44,525 nt of DNA, from assembly GCA_963652495.1 (NCBI GenBank), contig CAVJTU010000017.1:1-44525 (forward strand). The letters run 5' to 3'. Position numbers and translations under genes: made by a program. Under the pieces are notes generated by a model. It saw nothing but the letters and a program-made list of their open reading frames with translations, did no database searches and was not told where the DNA came from. Every line of letters starts with the position of its first letter. Position 1 is the stretch's first letter. Of the stretch, positions 16,101 to 24,226 are shown piece by piece. The DNA is from Anthropogastromicrobium sp963652495 (GTDB taxonomy: Bacteria; Bacillota; Clostridia; Lachnospirales; Lachnospiraceae).

Positions 16101-18129
16101 TTGACACTCCATCCTGCAAATATTTTATGAACTCACTATCATTTTTGTATGCACTCTGGTCGATTGCATATCCTGTAAGCATCTGCATCAATTCAAGTTC
16201 TTTTTCCTGATTGATATACGAATTGCATATTGATTCGAGTGACTCTAATTCAATAGACAATGCTTCATCTTCCTGCGTCAGAATATTCACCCACATAGAA
16301 AGTGTATTTGAAAAATCAACGACTGAATCCGACGGATTTTGATAGAGTGAAATATGATTTAGAATCACATCTGCCAATTTTGTTCTGTGAGCATTCTGCT
16401 GTGCTATATAGCAAAACAGATTTCTTGCCGAAAAATACCCTGCTGAACTTAGAATATAATCGCCAAACACGGCTATATTATTATTTGAAAAGTTACGTCC
16501 CAAATCTTCTGTCGAATAGATAATCTTCATACCTTCAAAATTCAACTGTTCATTCGGAAAATACTGTCTGAATATCTCTATTTCTTGTTTTATATTCTCA
16601 TTTTCCTGCTCAATATATTTTTGCTCTGTCTGCCCCTTATAAAGATTCAATGGCAGATAATCAACCAAACTTAGCCTATTATCTGCAACATTTTGCAGCG
16701 TCTCTACTGAAACAAGATTTCCTGTCATAAGTGTTATACTGTCTGCCTTGTCCGAATAATAGCCATCCTGCGTCTTATCCAGATTTGTTATGGCTTCCTT
16801 ATTTACATTCAGGTGAACTGTTGTCTCTTGAATCCGATTATATGGATTATACCCATATGCGCCGCTATCATCATAAGTAAAAATCTCATGTCTGCCCGGC
16901 ATTGGATACCATGCAAACCATCCCGGCAGAAGGCACGCCTCTGAATTTGAATAAAATCTGCTGCTATGGCCATGATAGCTTACGTACACGGTCAATTCTG
17001 AAACAACCTTATCTGTATTCAGCACAAGCTCATCACCATCTTGCGTCCAACTGATTGAAACAGATTCATCATCAGTACGCACAGAATCAACCGAATATCC
17101 TCTATAAAGAGTAAAGAGGAAATCATCAATCGGAGTCTCTGCACAAATACGCATATTCAAATCAACTGCCACTTCTCTTTTTAATCTCACATCAAGCTGG
17201 TATTCCGTCACTGTAAAATTAACATCTGACGAATCCACGCATGTTTTGTTTCCGTTATCTGCTTCATTGTTTGAATCTGCATAAATTGTTCTATCATAAA
17301 AAATGCCATTCCAATTTGCATTCAACCGATATGCAGAAGACGGAATAAAGGATATCACAAGTATGCTACATGCAAATATCAGACCTATATACCACAAACT
17401 TTTCCTTGTAAAACGCACAAGCAAAATGAATGCAACTGACAATAACCAAAATATTTGCAATTCAATGCGAAATATTTCCGTCTGAAGACCATACATTGAA
17501 TCAGGCGCCCATTCTCCATTCTGGTATAAAATCAAAAAAGGATGCCTTATTATTTCCCATATTTTTTCGATTTTTAATCCTGTAGGAGATACCCACACAA
17601 TCTGCTCTGCAAATGGGCTAATCATAAACAAAAAGAAAATCAAACAAAAAAACGCAGCATATTGTCGTGAAGAAATCACTGCTGCAATCGTAAGTCCCAT
17701 GCAAATCAGCTGTGGAAATACTACATTAATAAAGTAACTTTTCCAAAACCAAGCACGGAAAAATGAAGTTCCATCATTTTTTAAGGAGCAAAAAATCAAA
17801 ATTCCCACTACACATACATTCCAAACTACATATACAATCAATAGAAAAATCGATGCACTCATTTCATACGAATAATATCTGCCTGCATATGAATCTGAAA
17901 CTTCACGAACCGACGCATTTGCTGCTCTCGAAACAAACCCAAACGTGATACACACCCATGCAAAGCACGTATAAAATTCAAACCGGCACAATGTATGGAG
18001 TACTTCAAATGCTGTCATTCCCAAAATCGAGAAGAAAATGCAGAAGCCTAGTGATATTAAAAATAATGCAGCAGTAATAAACATTATGCTTTTTTGTCGA
18101 AAAAAATGCTTTGCCACGATGCCATTCAT
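16090..18129 (-). CDS. ABC-2-like membrane protein with inactive M1-aminopeptidase-like ectodomain
   Basis: The 679-residue protein has a hydrophobic N-terminal half with about six membrane segments, then a long soluble part from about residue 270. That part resembles M1-family aminopeptidases: a beta-rich N-terminal domain (YQLDVRLKREVAVDLNM, FLFTLYRGYSV) with the PGWFAWYPMPG motif, then a helical part. Where the family has HExxH the sequence reads FCYIAQQNAHR, so the zinc site seems absent. Fusions of ABC-2 permeases with M1 domains are known in other bacteria; a version without the zinc motif suggests a binding or scaffolding role. It lies 1 base after the fliB-like gene and overlaps the ATPase gene. 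I chose the ATG at 18129 for its GGAGGG site. Confidence 0.7.
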   Translation of the reverse strand: MNGIVAKHFFRQKSIMFITAALFLISLGFCIFFSILGMTAFEVLHTLCRFEFYTCFAWVCITFGFVSRAANASVREVSDSYAGRYYSYEMSASIFLLIVYVVWNVCVVGILIFCSLKNDGTSFFRAWFWKSYFINVVFPQLICMGLTIAAVISSRQYAAFFCLIFFLFMISPFAEQIVWVSPTGLKIEKIWEIIRHPFLILYQNGEWAPDSMYGLQTEIFRIELQIFWLLSVAFILLVRFTRKSLWYIGLIFACSILVISFIPSSAYRLNANWNGIFYDRTIYADSNNEADNGNKTCVDSSDVNFTVTEYQLDVRLKREVAVDLNMRICAETPIDDFLFTLYRGYSVDSVRTDDESVSISWTQDGDELVLNTDKVVSELTVYVSYHGHSSRFYSNSEACLLPGWFAWYPMPGRHEIFTYDDSGAYGYNPYNRIQETTVHLNVNKEAITNLDKTQDGYYSDKADSITLMTGNLVSVETLQNVADNRLSLVDYLPLNLYKGQTEQKYIEQENENIKQEIEIFRQYFPNEQLNFEGMKIIYSTEDLGRNFSNNNIAVFGDYILSSAGYFSARNLFCYIAQQNAHRTKLADVILNHISLYQNPSDSVVDFSNTLSMWVNILTQEDEALSIELESLESICNSYINQEKELELMQMLTGYAIDQSAYKNDSEFIKYLQDGVSNGN

Positions 18130-18130
18130 A

Positions 18131-19387
18131 TCAATCTTTTCCCTCCTCATTCACAAAATTACACATATCAAAAATGCTATTCAACATTTCTTCATATTGC
18201 TCTGTACAATACTTTCCAAAACGTTCCATATTTTCCGGGCAGTATTCGATTTCCTTTGAAAAGCGTCGTACTAACTCAATGCGATCTTGCTGTGTATAAA
18301 TACCATTTTTCTGGTAGCACTGTAAGTCCATAAGAAATAGCAGACAAATGGAGGCGGCCGCAAAAAGAATCTTTGCCTCGACCTGACCATCAAATAAAGT
18401 CTCCGGATAATAGCGATAGACTAAGTACACCGCAATATGCTCGTACTCGTATAAGCGATTCTCGCCCTTCATGAATTGAAGAAATTCTGCTGCTTTATCA
18501 ACATCTATTAAACTATCAATGTTTTGTTCAAGTTCTTTCATCATGGACGGCCATGTTTCGTCAAGTGATTCCATACCGCCGAAAAAGCGAATTAAAAATA
18601 ACGCACTGTTTTTGAGTGTATTCACACTTGGCTTTGCTTTATAATTGAATTCCGAAATAGACTCTGAATCATTCCACTTCAAGATCGGTACTGTCAATAG
18701 TAGCATTTCTTCTGCATCTGGCAACAGCGAAAGCAATCTCTTTAAGCGTGCGCCGATTCCTTCTTCACGGTTTTGTAAAATAAAAAAGACTGCTTCACGT
18801 TCTTTTAACATCTGCTCACACTCTTCGGATTCATCCAACTCATCATCAAAAGACTCATCTAATTCGTCAGAAACATCCACATATTCATCCACATCACTAT
18901 CGTCTTCTATATCCGGACAGACATCCTCTTCTACGTCATGCCACATCTCTTCCGATAATTCATCATCTTCATCCTGTGTATCTTCTTCGATAAAAGTAAG
19001 TGGCTTACTATCAGAAAACAGAAGTCTCTCTGCCTCTTCGCAGCAAAGTCCAAGACCCACCTCTGTATAATCGCCAAACCAGTTATAAAATCTCGGATGT
19101 TCACGACAAATATCACAAAGTCTGTCCTCGCCCAAATTGATGAAAATATCGCATAGGTTTTCTTTATTTAAAAATGGACAGCGATTGTTCTTTAATTTAA
19201 AGAAATATTCGCCGGGTTCGCTGCCAATCTCACGGCGCAAACGATCACCAAATGCGCCCTTTTCGGTAAGATATCCCTCTGCCGTTGTCTCATCGACTTC
19301 GATTTCCCATCCGACACAGCAAGTATCTGTACAGGCCGAACCAATACATTTAAATTGATCAAAAAATGCCGGTTTATGATATTTCAT
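18131..19387 (-). CDS. fliB: FliB-like lysine N-methylase with acidic insert
   Basis: The 418-residue product has the family cysteine pattern: C14, C19, C23, C24 in KCIGSACTDTCCVGWEIE, then C70, C79, C91, C94 in the RCPFLNKENLCD to LCDICREHPRF stretch, and C115-C116. FliB proteins methylate flagellin lysines and are thought to use this cysteine cluster for a metal centre. Residues about 134-195 form an insert in which over half the residues are Asp or Glu. No flagellar gene is nearby; it heads an operon with an ABC transporter, so its substrate here may differ. A terminator-like hairpin lies just before its ribosome binding site. Confidence 0.8.
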   Translation of the reverse strand: MKYHKPAFFDQFKCIGSACTDTCCVGWEIEVDETTAEGYLTEKGAFGDRLRREIGSEPGEYFFKLKNNRCPFLNKENLCDIFINLGEDRLCDICREHPRFYNWFGDYTEVGLGLCCEEAERLLFSDSKPLTFIEEDTQDEDDELSEEMWHDVEEDVCPDIEDDSDVDEYVDVSDELDESFDDELDESEECEQMLKEREAVFFILQNREEGIGARLKRLLSLLPDAEEMLLLTVPILKWNDSESISEFNYKAKPSVNTLKNSALFLIRFFGGMESLDETWPSMMKELEQNIDSLIDVDKAAEFLQFMKGENRLYEYEHIAVYLVYRYYPETLFDGQVEAKILFAAASICLLFLMDLQCYQKNGIYTQQDRIELVRRFSKEIEYCPENMERFGKYCTEQYEEMLNSIFDMCNFVNEEGKD

Positions 19388-19397
19388 ACTTTTCCTT

Positions 19398-19440
19398 TCT
19401 TAAAAATGGTCCTTACCTGTGAATCAGATACGGACCATTT
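19398..19440 (-). terminator. Terminator-like hairpin between the sugar kinase and fliB-like genes
   Basis: On the minus strand AAATGGTCC pairs with GGACCATTT, extended inward by TA and CTG pairs, and is followed by TTTTTAAG. It ends at the ribosome binding site of the fliB-like gene, so it can act as the kinase terminator or as an attenuator. The remaining gap (19441-19558) shows no clear promoter. Confidence 0.65.
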
Positions 19441-19558
19441 CACTATAATATTAGTAACAACACTTCCGTGCTGCATCTTCACAACCTTTCGGACTCCACA
19501 AACTGCCGAGAGGCCACCCTCGTGAAAATTCCGCCATCCACAGTCTTCCAGGCTACGC

Positions 19559-21169
19559 TCATAGTGGTAAGTTTTCTACAGCTGCGCGCTCTACCGGCAG
19601 GCACTCCTTATATCTCTGAATGAATGCATCAAATCCGGCTACGTCCTCTGCATTTGGCTCCATGCGAACGCCAGTTTCACCGTGGAATACTTCCTCTGCA
19701 AGGAACGCATCCAGCGGCTGATTTTCCTTCTTGTGAATCATATAGGAAGCAAGCAGTGCGATACCCCATGCGCCGCCCTCTCCTGCTGTCTCCATCAAAG
19801 ATACAGGTGCATTGATTGCTGCTGCCATGATGCGCTGTCCAACACCTTTTGTCTTGAACAGACCGCCGTGACCATAGATATTGTCGAGTTTTACGCCCTC
19901 TTCCTTGAACAGAATATCCAAACCTACCTTTAATGCGCCAAGAGAGGTATACAGATGAGTTCTCATAAAGTTTGCCAGTGTGAAATGGCTGTCCGGTGTA
20001 CGGATAAACAGCGGACGTCCTTCCTCGAAACCAGTGATGCTCTCACCGGAGAAGTAGTTGTATGCCATCAGACCGCCGCAGTCTGCATCGCCTTCAAGTG
20101 CCTTATTATACAATACAGAGAAAAGCTTGTTCATGTCAACCGGAACGCCGATTGCCTGTTGGAACTCCTTGAAGATACCAACCCATGCATTCAGATCAGA
20201 GGTACAGTTGTTGCAGTGAACCATCGCTACCGGAAGACCATCCGGCGTTGTTACCATATCGATTTCCTCATGAACCTTCTTTAAGGTCTCATTCTCATCC
20301 ATGACAACCATCGCAAATACAGAAGTTCCTGCGGATACATTTCCGGTATGTACGGTTACACTGTTTGTCGCTGCCATACCGGTTCCGGCATCGCCTTCCG
20401 GCGGACACATCGGAATGCCTGCCTCTAACTCGCCGCTTGGGTCTAAGAACTTTGCGCCCTCCTCAGTCAGATTCCCTGCAAACTCACCTGCTGAAAGTAC
20501 CTGAGGCAGAATGTCACGCAGCTTCCAGCTATATCCCTTCGGTGCGATCAGCTTATCAAAAGTCTCAACCATGTTCTGATCGTAATCTTTTGTCTTGCTG
20601 TCGATTGGGAACATACCGGACGCCTCACCGACACCAAGCACTCTCTTTCCGGTCAGCTTCCAGTGAACATAGCCTGCCAGTGTGGACAGATAGTCGATGC
20701 GCGGCAGATGCTCCTCACCGTTTAAGATTGCCTGATACAGATGAGCAATACTCCAACGCTGCGGAATGTTAAAGGAAAATGCTGCTGTCAGTTCCTTTGC
20801 TGCCTGCTCTGTGATTGTATTTCTCCAGGTACGAAACGGAACCATAAGTGTTCCTTCCTTATCAAATACCATGTAGCCGTGCATCATAGCCGAAAAGCCG
20901 ATAGCACCAATCTTTTTAAGGGCAGCACCGCACTGTGCTTTTACATCAGCAGCCAGTTTTGCGTATGCATCCTGAAGTCCACCCCAGATGTCCTCCAAGG
21001 TATATGTCCAGATTCCGTTCTCCAGACGATTCTCCCAGTCATGTGCGCCCTGTGCAATCGGAGCATTGCTCTCATCTGTCAGCACAGCCTTGATTCTTGT
21101 TGAGCCAAACTCAATTCCAAGAACAGTCTTTCCAGCCTCTACGGCCTCTCTCATTTTTACCGAATCCAT
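19559..21169 (-). CDS. FGGY-family carbohydrate kinase (ribulokinase-like)
   Basis: The 536-residue kinase has the FGGY phosphate-binding motif LGIEFGSTRIKAVLTD, the VLGVGEASGMFPID segment, NVSAGTSVFAM, and the C-terminal GHGGLFKTKGVGQRIMAAA and GEGGAWGIALLASY. It should phosphorylate a sugar or ketose with ATP in the cytoplasm. The sequence looks like the AraB/AraK-related clade found next to arabinose genes in Firmicutes, but no isomerase or epimerase gene is here, so the substrate is not established. I chose the ATG at 21169 (GAGG 6 bases upstream). It has its own promoter at 21248-21276 and is followed by a terminator-like hairpin. Confidence 0.85.
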   Translation of the reverse strand: MDSVKMREAVEAGKTVLGIEFGSTRIKAVLTDESNAPIAQGAHDWENRLENGIWTYTLEDIWGGLQDAYAKLAADVKAQCGAALKKIGAIGFSAMMHGYMVFDKEGTLMVPFRTWRNTITEQAAKELTAAFSFNIPQRWSIAHLYQAILNGEEHLPRIDYLSTLAGYVHWKLTGKRVLGVGEASGMFPIDSKTKDYDQNMVETFDKLIAPKGYSWKLRDILPQVLSAGEFAGNLTEEGAKFLDPSGELEAGIPMCPPEGDAGTGMAATNSVTVHTGNVSAGTSVFAMVVMDENETLKKVHEEIDMVTTPDGLPVAMVHCNNCTSDLNAWVGIFKEFQQAIGVPVDMNKLFSVLYNKALEGDADCGGLMAYNYFSGESITGFEEGRPLFIRTPDSHFTLANFMRTHLYTSLGALKVGLDILFKEEGVKLDNIYGHGGLFKTKGVGQRIMAAAINAPVSLMETAGEGGAWGIALLASYMIHKKENQPLDAFLAEEVFHGETGVRMEPNAEDVAGFDAFIQRYKECLPVERAAVENLPL

Positions 21170-21247
21170 ATCAAACCTCATTTCCGCGCTTTGTACGCTT
21201 TTCAGAAAGTACAGCTTTCTGTTTTTTCAAGTCTTTACTGCATGTTC

Positions 21248-21276
21248 AGTATAGCATACCGCAGACGGAAATACAA
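21248..21276 (-). promoter_or_regulatory. Promoter of the FGGY kinase gene
   Basis: TTGTAT (21271-21276) and TATACT (21248-21253) are spaced 17 bases apart with an extended TGC before the -10. The leader would be about 70 bases. Confidence 0.7.
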
Positions 21277-21304
21277 CTTTGACTTTACCTCATTCAAGTT
21301 CTTA

Positions 21305-22340
21305 TCAAAGGTTTCTCTTAATATCTTTCCTTTCGTAAATCCCCCCTTCTATCAAATTTATTTTTCCTTCTTTCATTTGATACACTTCATCAAACTGCCT
21401 TAAAAATCGACTTGAAATATCATGAGTAATTACCAGCATACTACTTGACATTTTTAGTAAATTCTCCATAATCTGTTGAGATGTCTCAGGATCCAAATTT
21501 GCTGTTATCTCATCTGCAATAATAAAATCATATTTGTGAAGAATAAGACGTGCAATACCAATTCTCTGCCTCTGTCCTCCAGACAAATTCTTCCCATTCT
21601 CGCTGATAACAGTATCCAATCCATTTGGAAGTGTTTGGATCCAAGCTAAAAGTCCTGATGACTCAACTGCCAGACGCACTTGTTCATCCGAGAATACTTC
21701 TTTTAAACAGACATTATTATATATTGTATCATTAAATAGATATGTTGTCTGAGCAATATAGCCAACTCTCTTATAAAGGCTTTTTCGTTCAAGTTCTTTT
21801 ATCTGTCTCCCATTGATTAAAATACTTCCTTGGTACCCTTGATAATATTGAATAAGCAATTTTGCAAATGTTGATTTACCACATCCACTCTCTCCCACAA
21901 GTGCAAATTTCTGTCCAGACTTAATAGTAAAAGTTACCTCGTTTACTACTCTCCTATTACCTTCAGGATATGTAAAAGTTACTCTTTCGCATTTAACCGC
22001 TTTAATAGGGCTATCTAGCTGACTACCATCTTTATCTTTCTGACTAGTCACTGCTGCCTGTAAGCGTTCCCTAATTCCCTTAGTTGCTTTTATTTTTGCA
22101 TATGCCTGCGCAATCTGATGACAAGGTGTTATTACAAAATTTGCCATGCTTGCCGCTGTTGACATAGTTCCTACTGTAATATCTCCTGCAAATACAAGAA
22201 GCAAACCAATTAAAAGCTTCTCCTTTGGATCTTGAATCAATAAGCCACTTCAGCTGGAAACTTTTTAATGGTGCAAAAAAAGATACCGCAATTGTTGAAA
22301 TTACAAATAAAACAGATCGTACTTTATTTTTATCTTTCAT
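21305..22340 (-). pseudogene. ABC exporter gene with internal deletion and frame change
   Basis: The 3' part encodes a complete ATPase domain of an exporter-type half transporter: Walker A GESGCGKST, signature NLSGGQRQRIGIARL, Walker B FIIADE, and the linker QIAQAYAKIKATKGIRERL. The 5' part (from 22340) encodes only MKDKNKVRSVLFVISTIAV to about FQLKWLID, the start of the membrane domain. At about 22240 the frame changes and the text resumes near the end of the membrane domain (QDPKEKLLIGLLLVFAGDI). Roughly 200 residues of membrane domain are missing, so the gene is almost surely inactive. The ATPase part could start from a TTG but would have at most two membrane helices. Confidence 0.8.
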
Positions 22341-22538
22341 ATTTTCTTCCTCCCACTTATTGTTTTTAACTATATCAGTGTGTTTTTTTATAAATTTTAG
22401 TTAAATTTTGCCATGGCTTTAGGGCTTTGTCAATAATTTTGTATTCTTTCTTTCCTGCAGATTAATAAGCCTTAACAAGTGACATCCTCCCCACCTACAG
22501 AGGTGAGATATTTATGGAATTACAAAGTGATAAAACAC

Positions 22539-22568
22539 TTGCAACATGCCATACTTATAGGGTACAAT
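22539..22568 (+). promoter_or_regulatory. Promoter of the bicupin gene
   Basis: TTGCAA (22539-22544) and TACAAT (22563-22568) are 18 bases apart, about 48 bases before the start codon. The rest of the gap from 22341 shows a short hairpin near 22480 and nothing else clear. Confidence 0.5.
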
Positions 22569-22615
22569 GGCAGATAGTGTAAAGTTATGACTATAATAGA
22601 AGGGAGTTTGCTTTT

Positions 22616-23263
22616 ATGGCTGGCGCATTTACAGTGGAACAACTGCGTCCAATCAAAGATGGAATGACCATATCACGCGATGCGAAGATGGGACAGACAA
22701 CTGCGGTTACATTCTTTTCTCTTGGCAAGGATACGTCCATCAGCCAGGAACTCTATGATGTAACCTCCATTTACGTTGGTGCAAAAGGAACTGCTGATTT
22801 CCTTATTGGAGATCAGGCAAAAAAGGAGTCCGTATCAGACGGTGATTGTCTGATCGTTCCAGGCGGCACACTCTGCGGTGTGGAAGCTGCTGCCGGAACC
22901 GTTTACACAGAAATTATTCTAAAGAAGGAGACAACTATGAACAGTATTGTAAAATCCGGCGAAGTAATGAAGCTTAAGGACTTAATCTCTTACGAGGAGG
23001 GAAGCATTGCAAATCTTGACGTTGTAAGCAACAGCACCATGAAGTTTGTGCTGATGGCATTCGACGAGGGAACTGGTCTGACACCACATCGTGCACCGGG
23101 CAACGCAATTATCTTTGCACTCGAAGGAAGGGCTACTATCGGTTATGAGGGCAAGGATTATACGCTGTCCGCAGGCGAGAATTTCCGTTTTGATAAGAAT
23201 GGTCTGCACAGCGTTACCGCTCAGGGCAAGTTTAAGATGGCTCTGCTGCTCGTTTTAGAGTAA
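22616..23263 (+). CDS. Two-domain cupin protein
   Basis: The 215-residue product contains two tandem cupin barrels. The first spans about residues 30-105 (FFSLGKDTSISQELYDVTSI to PGGTLCGVEA). The second spans about 125-210, with GLTPHRAPGNAIIFALEGRA and GKDYTLSAGENFRFDKNGLHSV, giving the H, E and H positions of the metal site. The first domain lacks most metal-site His residues. The chemistry is unknown; such bicupins are common single genes in Clostridia and may bind a small ligand. This is the only plus-strand gene in the window, with AAGGGAG upstream and a bidirectional terminator downstream shared with the toxin gene. Confidence 0.8.
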   Translation: MAGAFTVEQLRPIKDGMTISRDAKMGQTTAVTFFSLGKDTSISQELYDVTSIYVGAKGTADFLIGDQAKKESVSDGDCLIVPGGTLCGVEAAAGTVYTEIILKKETTMNSIVKSGEVMKLKDLISYEEGSIANLDVVSNSTMKFVLMAFDEGTGLTPHRAPGNAIIFALEGRATIGYEGKDYTLSAGENFRFDKNGLHSVTAQGKFKMALLLVLE

Positions 23264-23308
23264 TCACGTTTTTAACTGCATATTCGTTTTTTATCGTCTA
23301 CAGTATTT

Positions 23309-23348
23309 AAAAACCTCCCGGGAGAATCTTTCTTCCGAGAGGTTTTTT
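23309..23348. terminator. Bidirectional terminator between the bicupin and toxin genes
   Basis: AAACCTC pairs with GAGGTTT with a further inner CGG/CCG pairing; T runs follow on both strands (TTTTTT on plus, TTTTTAAA on minus). It serves the convergent bicupin and toxin-antitoxin transcripts. Confidence 0.8.
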
Positions 23349-23370
23349 GCTGTCCAATCTACTTATATAT

Positions 23371-23664
23371 CTACCCTTTTATGTAACGCTTCAACTGATC
23401 ATAAAAATTTTCTCTTGTTCCTGCCATAACTACAACTACCAGTTCTTCTCCAACTCGTTCAATCGTATATGCCAATTCATAGTTTGTCTTATTATAATAA
23501 ATGTCATATCCATAAAATCCACTCAGATCGCCGGTTTTCGCCTCTCCTATTGTATAGTCATTACAGATTTTATCAATCGCGTCCCGATACAACGTTTTTA
23601 ATTTTTTATCCTTCAGCTTTTTGATATATTTTGCTGCTGGAGGTTCAAATCGCACTGACAGCAT
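23371..23664 (-). CDS. RelE/ParE-family toxin
   Basis: The 97-residue protein has the RelE-like pattern: MLSVRFEPPAAKYIKKLKDK at the N terminus, then GDLSGFYGYDIYYNKTNYEL and the beta strands ELAYTIERVGEELVVVVMAG, ending RENFYDQLKRYIK. RelE-type toxins are small RNases that cut mRNA on the ribosome. Its start codon overlaps the antitoxin stop codon, typical of toxin-antitoxin pairs. Confidence 0.85.
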   Translation of the reverse strand: MLSVRFEPPAAKYIKKLKDKKLKTLYRDAIDKICNDYTIGEAKTGDLSGFYGYDIYYNKTNYELAYTIERVGEELVVVVMAGTRENFYDQLKRYIKG

Positions 23665-24044
23665 TACTCATCCTCCGATCCGAAAACATCTTCATACGTT
23701 TCAAATGGCGCATTTCCATTTGCGATTTCTTCCGCATTACGAAGCATAGCCTCCGCAGCCGGTCTAATTTGAGCTTGACGTTCTTTAAATTTAGAGAGTA
23801 AAGCTTCTCCCGATAGTCCCTCATCAATTAACTCTGCAAGAATCTGTTCTGCAAATTCACCACCAGAAACAGTTTTCACCGGACGAATTATAAGTTCATT
23901 CCCATGAACAATACATTCTGCTTCATTTCCAAATCCTAATGTCTGATAAAATTTTTGTGGAATTGTAATCTGTCTCTTTGAAGAGATACTAAGAACTTTT
24001 CTATCCACTTTTCTACTTCCTCTTTCCAATACAGCTGTAGGCAT
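23664..24044 (-). CDS. AbrB/MazE-type antitoxin
   Basis: The 126-residue protein has an N-terminal swapped-hairpin DNA-binding domain (RKVLSISSKRQITIPQKFYQ, ECIVHGNELIIRP) and a C-terminal acidic tail likely to wrap the toxin (AEEIANGNAPFETYEDVFGSE). It should neutralise the downstream RelE-type toxin and repress the operon. GGAGG lies 6 bases before the ATG. The promoter at 24123-24150 abuts the PL11 terminator. Confidence 0.85.
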   Translation of the reverse strand: MPTAVLERGSRKVDRKVLSISSKRQITIPQKFYQTLGFGNEAECIVHGNELIIRPVKTVSGGEFAEQILAELIDEGLSGEALLSKFKERQAQIRPAAEAMLRNAEEIANGNAPFETYEDVFGSEDE

Positions 24045-24122
24045 ATGTTACCTCCTTACTATTCTATACAAAAATACGGATATCTATTCCTTGTTGCTTG
24101 GTTTCTTTGTTTCTTGGCTACT

Positions 24123-24150
24123 ATTATACCCATTTTTTTTGCAAAGTCAA
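24123..24150 (-). promoter_or_regulatory. Promoter of the toxin-antitoxin operon
   Basis: TTGACT (24145-24150) and TATAAT (24123-24128) are 16 bases apart, with TG three bases before the -10. The -35 box starts right where the T tract of the upstream terminator ends. Confidence 0.8.
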
Positions 24151-24193
24151 GAAAAACGCCTCTCAAAAGATATACTCTTCCGAGAGACGTTCT
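24148..24193 (-). terminator. Terminator of the PL11 gene
   Basis: On the minus strand AACGTCTCTC pairs with GAGAGGCGTT around an AT-rich loop and is followed by TTTCTTG. It closes the rhamnogalacturonan locus at its downstream end. Confidence 0.75.
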
Positions 24194-24226
24194 TATGTAG
24201 TGGGATCCGAGGATTTCCCCGGAAAA

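Noticed and set aside
22470..22515. IS200/IS605-like end hairpin (CATCCTCCCCACCTACAGAGG)
   Set aside because: Only a short stem is present, with no transposase or TnpB nearby, so it is too weak to call.
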